Shown piece by piece: positions 1 through 6,205 of a DNA stretch of 7,726 nucleotides; position 1 is the first letter of the stretch, and each line of letters starts with the position of its first letter. The stretch lies in the NCBI GenBank assembly GCA_900552315.1, contig URZM01000104.1, forward strand, positions 1 through 7,726, in the 5' to 3' direction. The stretch comes from an uncultured Bacteroidales bacterium (lineage in GTDB: Bacteria; Bacteroidota; Bacteroidia; Bacteroidales; Muribaculaceae). The notes beneath the pieces are model-generated. The model worked only from the letters and a program-made list of their open reading frames with translations, was not told where the DNA came from and did not search any database. Position numbers and translations under genes: made by a program.

Positions 1-289
1 TTCGGGTCGGCCAGCAGGCCTCCCCTTGCGCCAACCCACGGCTATTCAGACAAAGGATTCCTTCGGAATCGTCGTCGCCTTTCTGTTCAATATTTATCAG
101 TTCATATTTATATGTGGTGGAATCTGTATTTAAAGAAGTATATTTATAGAAGTATATTTATATATGTAGGAAGAGTCTGTTTTTAGAAGTCTGTATTTAT
201 ATGTGGAAAATCCGTGTGGTTGGGCCACCCGAACCTAATAATACTGCGAACGGGAATCGGGGCGGTTTATAATGGGGGAATTCAGGCAT
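1..289. other. Intergenic region, no gene supported
   Basis: No open reading frame with recognisable protein character is present on either strand, and no TAnnTTTG promoter box was found. A 6-bp hairpin (GATTCC, loop TTC, GGAATC) lies at 56-70 but lacks a following T-run, so it is not a convincing terminator. An AT-rich repeat patch occupies about 101-207. The first ~50 bases are more GC-rich and could be the tail of an element lying outside the window, but nothing identifies them. Confidence 0.6.
101..207. repeat. AT-rich degenerate repeat patch
   Basis: The 14-bp unit GAAGTATATTTATA occurs twice in direct tandem at 135-148 and 149-162. The 13-mer TATTTATATGTGG occurs exactly at 105-117 and 194-206, with a degenerate relative (TATTTATATATGTAGG) at 155-170. 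The phrase AAGTCTGTATTT near 187-198 echoes AATCTGTATTT at 121-131. Together these look like decayed copies of one AT-rich unit. No function can be assigned; slippage-generated spacer DNA is the simplest reading. Confidence 0.6.
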
Positions 290-324
290 AAAAAAACCTG
301 AAGTACCTTCACAGGAACATCAGG
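290..324 (-). terminator. Intrinsic terminator of the small RNA
   Basis: On the minus strand the arms CCTGA (324-320) and TCAGG (301-297) close a hairpin. The inner pairs GT/AC and CCT/AGG are separated by two single mismatches, and the loop is four nucleotides (312-309). Seven T residues (296-290) follow directly. This is a textbook Rho-independent terminator and it fixes the 3' end of the minus-strand transcript that starts near 518. A second arm, TTCAGG at 281-286, could pair with 297-302 instead, so some termination in the opposite direction is possible. Confidence 0.75.
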
Positions 325-519
325 ATTAAAGCCAAAAGGCAAGATTTGTGATTCTAAAAGAGTTGTCTAAGCAACTTAAGTGTAGAGATTATATCTTACT
401 TACATTCATCTCATCCGAAGCTTTGTCGGTAAACGGAACCTCACGGCGGCGATTTCCCAACTTGAAAAGATTATCGGCCTATGCCGGAAATCTTTAACAA
501 AAGCCTTGGATGCTTTTCG
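290..519 (-). ncRNA. Candidate small RNA, possibly 6S / Bacteroidales-1-like
   Basis: A transcript of about 230 nt is bounded by a strong promoter (524-554) and an intrinsic terminator (290-324), with no plausible protein-coding frame between them. Elements that could fold are visible. A 7-bp pairing of 494-488 with 347-341 joins the 5' and 3' parts. An adjacent pairing of 509-503 with 340-332 has a two-base bulge. A small hairpin (AGTTG, 6-nt loop, CAACT) sits on the 3' side at 361-376, and short pairs such as CCGA/TCGG (415-429) lie near the middle. A long closing stem, an open centre with a small 3'-side hairpin and a terminal stem is the architecture of 6S RNA. The Bacteroidales-1 motif is also known to be defined by this promoter type and a terminator. 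Identity is inference from layout and a hand fold; an unrelated sRNA is possible. The closing stem has a large one-sided bulge, which weakens the 6S reading. Confidence 0.6.
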
Positions 520-523
520 GAAG

Positions 524-554
524 CAAAGTTACAAACAATTTTTGTCCTACCAAA
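524..554 (-). promoter_or_regulatory. Bacteroidetes-type promoter of the small RNA
   Basis: On the minus strand TTTG (554-551) is followed after exactly 19 nt by TAACTTTG (531-524). This matches the -33 TTTG and -7 TAnnTTTG boxes of the primary sigma factor of Bacteroidetes. Transcription should start near 517-520. The -33 box lies within an AT-rich near-palindrome (CCAAAA/TTTTGG, about 550-562), which may be incidental or a binding site. It is the only promoter in the window with both boxes intact, consistent with a highly expressed stable RNA. Confidence 0.75.
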
Positions 555-572
555 ATTTTTGGGGAGAAATTT

Positions 573-600
573 CAAAAAAATATGCTTAAAAACATATTTT
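573..600 (-). terminator. AT-rich terminator after tcdA
   Basis: About 36 nt past the tcdA stop codon, an 8-bp stem (AAAATATG at 600-593 with CATATTTT at 584-577) encloses an 8-nt loop and runs into a T-tract ending at 574. The stem has only one G-C pair, so it is weak, but its position between tcdA and the small-RNA promoter fits a gene-end terminator. It would keep tcdA and the small RNA as separate transcripts. Confidence 0.5.
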
Positions 601-635
601 AACGTTTCAACGACATCTTTTCCCCTTTTACCTTC

Positions 636-1415
636 TTAGCCATTAGCCGTTTTGACAATCTGCTCAACCACCAGCCCGGCCAAGGTCATACCGAAAATGG
701 CAGTGATATGACACAAAGAACCGTTGACTGCCACTTTGTTGAAGCTCATTGCCATATCCTCTTCAAGAGCCCCTCCCCGGTTTGTCAGCAATTCGGGGGA
801 ATAGACACACTTGAATTTCCTTTTGGGAAATTCCCCTGATTTCTTGAATTTACGCCTGAGTGAAGCCGCAAGCGGGCACCCCTGGACTTTCCAGAACTCC
901 GCGACGGAGATTTTTGTCGGGTCTATCTTCAAGGCAGCTCCCATTGAAGAGAGCACCACCGGCTGACGAGCCGCTGTGGCGTTGCGCAACAGCAACGCTT
1001 TCGCAGCAAGAGAATCTATCGCGTCAATCACAAAATCAAATTCCTCAAGATCGAAATCAACCGCTGTCAGCGATGTGTACTCCTTTTCAAGGGCCGTCAC
1101 TTCGATTCCTGGCGCTACAGCGAGGAGCTGACGCTTCATAGCCTCCACCTTCACCTCCCCCACTGTGGCAACATTCGCCTCGGCCTGACGGTTGATGTTG
1201 GTGGGAGATACCCTGTCGGCATCCACTATGGTCAGATGACCTATCCCGGTACGGGCAAGCGCCTCGGCTGTCCAGCTGCCTACCCCACCCACACCAAAAA
1301 TAATGACGCGTGCGCGGGACAGAGCCGCCATCGCGGTCTCCCCCACAAGCCGTTCGGTGCGGTTGAAAACCACCGTCCGGTTGAAAGAATCGTTGCTTTC
1401 CTGTTCGATTGACAT
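636..1415 (-). CDS. tcdA: tRNA threonylcarbamoyladenosine dehydratase (ThiF/E1 family)
   Basis: This 259-residue protein belongs to the ThiF/MoeB/E1 adenylating superfamily, TcdA (CsdL/YgdL) branch. TcdA uses ATP to dehydrate t6A at position 37 of ANN-decoding tRNAs to the cyclic hydantoin form ct6A, which improves decoding. The nucleotide-binding loop GVGGVGSW is at residues 41-48. An acidic end of the second strand (VDADRV, 64-69) is followed by the family's N-x-NRQ stretch (73-77). VIDAIDS (129-135) is the usual Rossmann-edge motif. The family-specific stretch with IDPTKI (164-169), the PLAASLRR segment (181-188) and VYSPE (204-208) separates it from ThiF and MoeB, and the CxxC zinc motifs of MoeB are absent. 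Length is close to E. coli TcdA (268). The C-terminal ~20 residues are hydrophobic, as in the membrane-associated E. coli protein. The start at 1415 lies about 36 nt below a -7 box; no Shine-Dalgarno is evident. It is divergent from carA and no csdA/csdE partner is in view. Confidence 0.93.
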   Translation of the reverse strand: MSIEQESNDSFNRTVVFNRTERLVGETAMAALSRARVIIFGVGGVGSWTAEALARTGIGHLTIVDADRVSPTNINRQAEANVATVGEVKVEAMKRQLLAVAPGIEVTALEKEYTSLTAVDFDLEEFDFVIDAIDSLAAKALLLRNATAARQPVVLSSMGAALKIDPTKISVAEFWKVQGCPLAASLRRKFKKSGEFPKRKFKCVYSPELLTNRGGALEEDMAMSFNKVAVNGSLCHITAIFGMTLAGLVVEQIVKTANG

Positions 1416-1457
1416 TGGTATATTCGACTATGACGGAGCCTGCTCCATCCTATCCGG

Positions 1458-1465
1458 CAAAGGTA
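1458..1465 (-). promoter_or_regulatory. -7 box of the tcdA promoter
   Basis: The minus strand reads TACCTTTG, a match to TAnnTTTG, about 43 nt upstream of the tcdA start codon. No TTTG is found at the expected -33 distance, so the promoter is only half-supported. The expected leader would be roughly 36 nt. Confidence 0.5.
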
Positions 1466-1511
1466 CGAAAAGTTTTTCACGCCGCCGGGAGGGAAGTCCG
1501 GAAAAAATTAG

Positions 1512-1519
1512 TAACTTTG
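1512..1519 (+). promoter_or_regulatory. -7 box of the carA promoter
   Basis: TAACTTTG matches TAnnTTTG exactly and lies 36 nt before the carA start codon, giving a leader of about 30 nt. The region 19 nt upstream is GC-rich and lacks TTTG. The leader is too short for an attenuator or riboswitch, so pyrimidine or arginine control, if present, is not through an obvious leader structure. The box faces away from the tcdA box, with 46 bp between them. Confidence 0.6.
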
Positions 1520-1555
1520 CAGACGGTTTTCAACACATTATAGACTTACCGACTT

Positions 1556-2626
1556 ATGCGCAGTCCACGCAAAGCATATCTGCTTCTTGAAGACGGCACT
1601 CTTTTCGAGGGCAAATCTTTCGGTTATGAAGCTCCCGCAGCAGGGGAAGTGGTGTTCAACACCGCCATGACCGGTTATCCCGAGAGTCTGACCGACCCCT
1701 CCTACGAGGGGCAAATACTTGTCACCACTTATCCGATTCTCGGCAATTACGGCGTCCCCCCCGAAAGGGAGAAGGACGCCGTCAGTGAATTTCTCGAAAG
1801 CTCAAAAATCCATTGCCGGGGAATCATCGCCCAGGATTACAGCTGGGAACCGAGCCACTGGCTCTCGACCCGTTCGCTCGACCAATGGCTGCGCGATGAG
1901 AAAATCCCCGGAATCTACGGCATCGACACCCGCGCATTGACCAAGCATCTGCGCGAGAAAGGCTCGATGCTCGGAAAAATCTACTTCGACAACCCCGACG
2001 AAATCGAATTCTCAGACCCCAACATCGAGAATCTGATTGCCAAAGTAAGCTGCCCCGAGGTGGAAATCCACGGCCAGGGGGAGAAAACCGTGGTGCTTGT
2101 CGACTGTGGAACCAAATACAACATCATCCGATGCCTGACGCGCCGAGGGGTGAAAGTGGTCCGTGTTCCCTGGAACTACGATTTCTCAACCATCCCCTAC
2201 GACGGACTCTTCATTTCAAACGGCCCGGGCAACCCCGATTTCACCGAAGAGACCGTAGCCAACATCCGTAAGGCGATGGAGACAGGCAAGCCCATCTGCG
2301 GCATCTGCATGGGCAACCAGCTGCTGGCCAAAGCCGCCGGAGCGAAGACCTACAAGCTCAAATACGGACACCGCAGCCACAACCAGCCGGTACGCCTCGA
2401 AGGCACGAACACCTGCTATGTCACCTCGCAGAACCATGGATACGCCGTTGACCAGTCGACACTTCCCGCCGACTGGGAGCCGATGTTCACCAACATGAAC
2501 GACGGCACAAACGAGGGCATCCGCCACAAGGAGAAGCCCTATTTCTCGGCGCAGTTCCATCCGGAGGCATCATCCGGGCCGCGCGATACCGAGTTCATTT
2601 TCGACAAGTTCATCGAAATGCTCTGA
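1556..2626 (+). CDS. carA: Carbamoyl phosphate synthetase small (glutaminase) subunit
   Basis: The protein (356 residues) hydrolyses glutamine and channels ammonia to CarB for carbamoyl phosphate synthesis, the shared entry to pyrimidines and arginine. The N-terminal CPSase small domain (about 5-140) carries the typical GEVVFNTAMTGYPES stretch (30-44) and LTDPSY (45-50). The class I glutamine amidotransferase domain (about 177-354) has the oxyanion segment SNGPGNP (221-227). Its catalytic triad is Cys251 (in GICMGNQ), His335 and Glu337 (FHPE), so it should be an active glutaminase. Several stretches (PSHW at 99-102, GHRSHNQP at 271-278, LPADWEPMFTN at 303-313, NDGTNEG at 315-321) recall the glutaminase domain of the eukaryotic CAD protein more than E. 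coli CarA. The start at 1556 gives the usual N-terminus (RKAYLLLEDGTLFEGKSFG) and suits the promoter box 36 nt upstream. carB begins 42 nt after the stop, so the two genes form an operon. Isoleucine is almost always ATC/ATT (1 ATA in 23 by hand count). Confidence 0.98.
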   Translation: MRSPRKAYLLLEDGTLFEGKSFGYEAPAAGEVVFNTAMTGYPESLTDPSYEGQILVTTYPILGNYGVPPEREKDAVSEFLESSKIHCRGIIAQDYSWEPSHWLSTRSLDQWLRDEKIPGIYGIDTRALTKHLREKGSMLGKIYFDNPDEIEFSDPNIENLIAKVSCPEVEIHGQGEKTVVLVDCGTKYNIIRCLTRRGVKVVRVPWNYDFSTIPYDGLFISNGPGNPDFTEETVANIRKAMETGKPICGICMGNQLLAKAAGAKTYKLKYGHRSHNQPVRLEGTNTCYVTSQNHGYAVDQSTLPADWEPMFTNMNDGTNEGIRHKEKPYFSAQFHPEASSGPRDTEFIFDKFIEML

Positions 2627-2668
2627 GAACCATCCCAAATCCATCCCCCATCAAGCTTCAAACCCCAA

Positions 2669-5600
2669 ATGATGAATTCCCAGCAGTCCAATATAAAGAA
2701 AGTTCTTCTCCTCGGTTCCGGCGCCCTCAAAATCGGTGAGGCGGGCGAGTTTGACTATTCCGGCTCCCAGGCCCTCAAGGCTATGAAGGAGGAAGGCATA
2801 TCGACGGTGCTGATCAACCCCAACATCGCCACTGTGCAAACCTCCGAAGGATTCGCCGACAAGATTTACTTCCTTCCCGTGACCCCCTACTTCGTGGAAC
2901 GTGTCATCGAGAAGGAGCGTCCCGACGGCATCCTGCTCAGCTTCGGCGGCCAGACCGCCCTCAACTGCGGAGTGGAGCTGTATGACTCCGGAGTGCTGGA
3001 GAAATATGGTGTGGAGGTGCTTGGCACACCCGTCCAGGCTATCAAGGACACCGAAGACCGCGAGCTCTTCGTCAAGAAGCTCGACGAAATAGACGTGAAG
3101 ACCATCAAGAGCCAGGCTGTCGAGACAACAGCCGCAGCCCTTGCCGCCGCTGAAAAACTCGGTTATCCCGTAATCGTGCGCGCCGCCTACGCCCTCGGCG
3201 GACTCGGCAGCGGATTCTGCGACAACCCCGAGCAGCTTGTGGCCCTCACCGAAAAAGCCTTCTCATTCTCCCCCCAGGTGTTGGTGGAGAAATCCCTCAA
3301 GGGCTGGAAAGAGGTCGAGTATGAGGTTGTGCGCGACCGCTTCGACAACTGCATCACGGTCTGCAACATGGAGAACTTCGACCCGCTGGGCATCCATACC
3401 GGAGAGTCAATCGTCGTCGCTCCCTCCCAGACCCTCTCCAATGATGACTACCATTATCTGCGCCAGCTCGCCATCAAGATTATCCGCCACGTCGGAATCG
3501 TCGGCGAGTGTAATGTGCAGTACGCATATGACCCCGATTCGATGGATTACCGCGTCATCGAGGTCAACGCCCGTCTGAGCCGCTCTTCGGCACTCGCGTC
3601 GAAAGCCACCGGTTATCCCCTGGCCTTCGTGGCCGCCAAGCTCGGACTTGGCTACGGTCTCTTCGACCTGAAGAACTCCGTCACCCGCGAGACTTCGGCA
3701 TTCTTCGAGCCGGCCCTCGACTATATCGTCTGCAAGATACCGCGCTGGGACCTCGGCAAGTTCCACGGCGTGCGCCGCGAGATAGGCTCCTCCATGAAGA
3801 GCGTGGGCGAGGTCATGGCCATAGGCCGCACCTTCGAGGAGGTGATACAGAAGGGCCTGCGCATGATAGGCCAGGGCATGCACGGATTCGTGGAGAACAA
3901 GGCGCTCGACATCCCTGACATAGACAAGGCCCTGGCCGAGCCTACCGACATGCGCATCTTCGTGATAGCCAAGGCTCTGAGAGCCGGATACACGGTAGAC
4001 AAGATCCATGACCTCACAAAGATAGACCGTTGGTTCCTGGAGAAGCTGGCCGGCATAATCCGTACCGGCCGCGAGCTGGAGACTTTCGAGGAGATAGCCG
4101 CCCTGCCCGAAGAGCTGCTGCGCAAGGCCAAGCAACAGGGCTTCAGCGACTTCCAGATAGGCCGCGCCATATACGGCGACCGCATGAACCGCAACAGCAA
4201 CGAGCTGAGCGACAAGGTGCGCGCCCACCGCAAGAGGCTCGGCATAGTGCCTGTGGTCAAGCAGATTGACACACTCGCTGCCGAGTACCCGGCCCAGACC
4301 AATTACCTGTACCTCACATACAACGGCAGCGAGAACGACGTAACCTACTTGGGTGACCGCAAGTCAGTGGTGGTGCTCGGCTCGGGCGCCTACCGCATAG
4401 GCTCCTCCGTGGAGTTCGACTGGTGCGGCGTGAACGCGCTCATGACTGTGGCGAAGCAAGGATACCGCCCCGTCATGATCAACTATAATCCGGAGACCGT
4501 CTCCACGGACTACGACATGTGCGAGCGTCTCTATTTCGACGAGCTCACCTTCGAGCGTGTCATGGACATCCTCGATCTGGAGGCTCCCCACGGCGTGATT
4601 CTCTCCACAGGCGGCCAGATACCCAACAACCTGGCCATACGCCTGGACGCGAACAATGTCAACATCCTCGGCACGCAGGCCAAGGACATCGACAACGCCG
4701 AGGACCGCAACAAGTTCTCTTCGCTCTGCGACGAAATAGGCGTGGACCAGCCACGCTGGCGCGAGCTCACCTCCATGCAGGCCATAGACGAGTTCGTTGC
4801 CGAGGTCGGGTTCCCCATCCTGGTGCGTCCCAGCTACGTGCTCTCCGGAGCCGCCATGAACGTATGCTCCAACGAGGACGAGCTGACCCGCTTCCTGCGC
4901 CTGGCCGCCAACGTGAGCAAGCAGCACCCCGTGGTGGTGAGCGAGTTCATACAGGAGGCAAAGGAGATCGAGATGGACGCCGTGGCCCAGAACGGCGAGA
5001 TCAAGCTCTACGCCATAAGCGAGCACATAGAGTTCGCCGGCGTGCACTCCGGCGACGCCACCATCCAGTTCCCGCCCCAGAAGCTGTATGTGGAGACCAT
5101 GCGCCGCATCAAGAAGATTTCAGGCAAGATAGCCAAGGCGCTCCACATCTCCGGCCCCTTCAACATCCAGTTCCTGGCCAAGAACAACGACATCAAGGTT
5201 ATAGAGTGCAACCTGCGCGCCTCGCGCAGCTTCCCCTTCGTGAGCAAGGTGTCCAAGCAGAATTTCATCGACACCGCCACGCGCGTTATGCTCGGGCTGC
5301 CCGTTGACAAGCCGGGCAAGAGCGCCTTCGACCTCGACTATGTTGGCATCAAGGCCTCCCAGTTCAGTTTCTCGCGCCTCCAGGGGGCCGACCCCGTGCT
5401 CGGCGTGGACATGAGCTCCACGGGCGAGGTGGGCTGCATAGGCGACGACACATCCGAGGCAGTGCTCAAGGCTATGCTCTCTGTGGGATACACCATCCCT
5501 CGCAAGGACAAATACGTGCTTCTGACATCCGGCACCGCGCGCCAGAAAGTGGGGCTGCTCGACGCCGCGCGCATGCTGCACCGAAAGGGCTACACAATAT

Positions 5601-5908
5601 GCGCCACCGAAGGCACCCACAAGTTCCTGAGCGAGAACGGCGTGCCCTCCATCCGTGTCTACATGCCCTCCGAGTCCGGCAAGCCCCAGGCCCTCGAGAT
5701 GCTCCACTCCAAGGAGATTGACTTTGTGGTGAACATACCCAAGAACCTCACCCCCAAGGAGTTGAGCAACGGCTACAAGATACGCCGCGCCGCAGTGGAC
5801 CTCAACATCCCGCTCATCACCAACGTGCGGCTCGCCTCCGCCTTCATCCAGGCCTTCTGCGAGCTGAGCGTCGACGACATCCGCATCAAGTCCTGGGACG
5901 AATATTGA
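2669..5908 (+). CDS. carB: Carbamoyl phosphate synthetase large subunit, CAD/CPS I-like type
   Basis: Full-length 1079-residue synthetase subunit (E. coli: 1073). It makes carbamoyl phosphate from bicarbonate, CarA-derived ammonia and two ATP. The first ATP-grasp half (about 8-400) makes carboxyphosphate; visible ligands by comparison with E. coli are Arg131, Arg171, Gln284, Glu298 and Asn300. A helical linker follows (about 405-555). The second ATP-grasp half (about 566-940) phosphorylates carbamate; equivalents are Arg680, Arg720, Gln834, Glu846 and Asn848. The C-terminal MGS-like allosteric domain (about 945-1079) keeps ATEGT (979-983, matching the phosphate-binding ATHGT of E. coli) and NIPKN (1022-1026), which resembles NLPNN of CPS I. 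Many stretches (RAAYALGGLGSGF 171-183, GECNVQYA 279-286, VEFDWCGV 581-588, GGQIPNN 648-654, LSGAAMNV 725-732, CNLRASRSFPFVSK 847-860) follow the eukaryotic form. Start: ATG at 2669, with a second ATG in frame directly after it. Isoleucine codon choice changes abruptly near codon 357 (see findings). Confidence 0.99.
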   Translation: MMNSQQSNIKKVLLLGSGALKIGEAGEFDYSGSQALKAMKEEGISTVLINPNIATVQTSEGFADKIYFLPVTPYFVERVIEKERPDGILLSFGGQTALNCGVELYDSGVLEKYGVEVLGTPVQAIKDTEDRELFVKKLDEIDVKTIKSQAVETTAAALAAAEKLGYPVIVRAAYALGGLGSGFCDNPEQLVALTEKAFSFSPQVLVEKSLKGWKEVEYEVVRDRFDNCITVCNMENFDPLGIHTGESIVVAPSQTLSNDDYHYLRQLAIKIIRHVGIVGECNVQYAYDPDSMDYRVIEVNARLSRSSALASKATGYPLAFVAAKLGLGYGLFDLKNSVTRETSAFFEPALDYIVCKIPRWDLGKFHGVRREIGSSMKSVGEVMAIGRTFEEVIQKGLRMIGQGMHGFVENKALDIPDIDKALAEPTDMRIFVIAKALRAGYTVDKIHDLTKIDRWFLEKLAGIIRTGRELETFEEIAALPEELLRKAKQQGFSDFQIGRAIYGDRMNRNSNELSDKVRAHRKRLGIVPVVKQIDTLAAEYPAQTNYLYLTYNGSENDVTYLGDRKSVVVLGSGAYRIGSSVEFDWCGVNALMTVAKQGYRPVMINYNPETVSTDYDMCERLYFDELTFERVMDILDLEAPHGVILSTGGQIPNNLAIRLDANNVNILGTQAKDIDNAEDRNKFSSLCDEIGVDQPRWRELTSMQAIDEFVAEVGFPILVRPSYVLSGAAMNVCSNEDELTRFLRLAANVSKQHPVVVSEFIQEAKEIEMDAVAQNGEIKLYAISEHIEFAGVHSGDATIQFPPQKLYVETMRRIKKISGKIAKALHISGPFNIQFLAKNNDIKVIECNLRASRSFPFVSKVSKQNFIDTATRVMLGLPVDKPGKSAFDLDYVGIKASQFSFSRLQGADPVLGVDMSSTGEVGCIGDDTSEAVLKAMLSVGYTIPRKDKYVLLTSGTARQKVGLLDAARMLHRKGYTICATEGTHKFLSENGVPSIRVYMPSESGKPQALEMLHSKEIDFVVNIPKNLTPKELSNGYKIRRAAVDLNIPLITNVRLASAFIQAFCELSVDDIRIKSWDEY

Positions 5909-6031
5909 TACCCCCTTCCACTCCCCTCGCCACTCCCTCCTCCCCACTCTCTCCTCCACTCCCCTTCTCCCAGTACTCCCTTCGGCTCTCCCCTCCAACG
6001 CCTCTCCTCGCCCGGCTTTCGGGCATCGTTT
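5909..6031 (+). terminator. C-rich, G-poor tract plus weak hairpin: possible Rho-dependent terminator
   Basis: Immediately after the carB stop, positions 5911-5971 contain only five purines (four A, one G) in 61 bases, and pyrimidine richness continues to about 6008. The RNA would be C-rich, G-poor and unstructured, as in rut sites recognised by Rho. A hairpin (GCCCG at 6010-6014, loop, CGGGC at 6020-6024) follows, but only three T residues lie beyond it (6029-6031), so it is weak as an intrinsic terminator. Rho dependence is inference; the tract could equally be low-complexity spacer that allows read-through into the flippase gene. Confidence 0.35.
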
Positions 6032-6037
6032 AAGTCC

Positions 6038-6082
6038 GTCAGACCAGTCCGACAAGTCTGACCAGTCCGACTCGTCCGACCC
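6038..6082 (+). repeat. Five tandem 9-bp repeats, consensus GTCNGACNN
   Basis: Five consecutive 9-bp units are visible: GTCAGACCA, GTCCGACAA, GTCTGACCA, GTCCGACTC and GTCCGACCC. Each contains the near-palindromic core GTCNGAC. The first is preceded by a partial unit (GTCC, 6034-6037). The array lies in the non-coding carB-flippase spacer. Similar short GTCNGAC-type arrays are, to my recollection, common between genes in Bacteroidales, but no function is known to me. Confidence 0.8.
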
Positions 6083-6100
6083 CCGATTTCCGGTTCCCGA

Positions 6101-6189
6101 CCCACAGCCCCGGAGGGGCGGCCATTTCGTTAACCGGGTACGCTCGCATGCCCGGCTGGCCGGAGAGCCCCACAGCCCCGGAGGGGCTG
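6101..6189. repeat. Composite palindromic repeat element (REP-like)
   Basis: The 19-mer CCCACAGCCCCGGAGGGGC occurs exactly twice, at 6101-6119 and 6169-6187, 68 bp apart. Its core is a hairpin (GCCCC, loop GGA, GGGGC). In the second copy the stem extends to 7 bp (CAGCCCC/GGGGCTG, 6173-6189). Between the copies is a further dyad: GGCCA (6120-6124) with TGGCC (6157-6161), enclosing CCGGG (6134-6138) with CCCGG (6151-6155). Two direct copies of a palindrome bracketing an inner hairpin resemble bacterial REP/BIME-type intergenic elements. No REP-associated transposase gene is in the window, so mobility is inference. The second hairpin ends 17 bp before the flippase start. Confidence 0.65.
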
Positions 6190-6205
6190 AACTAAAACAT
6201 ACACT

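Noticed and set aside
56..70. Hairpin GATTCC-TTC-GGAATC as a terminator
   Set aside because: The stem is only 6 bp and there is no T-run on either side, so termination is not supported.
1..235. Imperfect inverted similarity between the window start (TTCGGGTCGGCC) and 224-234 on the other strand (TTCGGGTGGCC) as ends of a mobile element
   Set aside because: The match is short and imperfect, no transposase or target duplication is visible, and the left edge is cut by the window.
860..1141. Plus-strand open reading frame opposite tcdA
   Set aside because: It is fully antisense to a well-conserved TcdA reading frame and has no family character.
1520..1555. Attenuator or riboswitch in the carA leader
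   Set aside because: The predicted leader is only about 30 nt and contains no stable hairpin or T-tract.
3407..4228. 273-residue minus-strand open reading frame within carB
   Set aside because: It lies wholly antisense to conserved CarB sequence and resembles no protein family; other long frames at 4364-5047 (minus) and 4519-5307 (plus) are rejected for the same reason.
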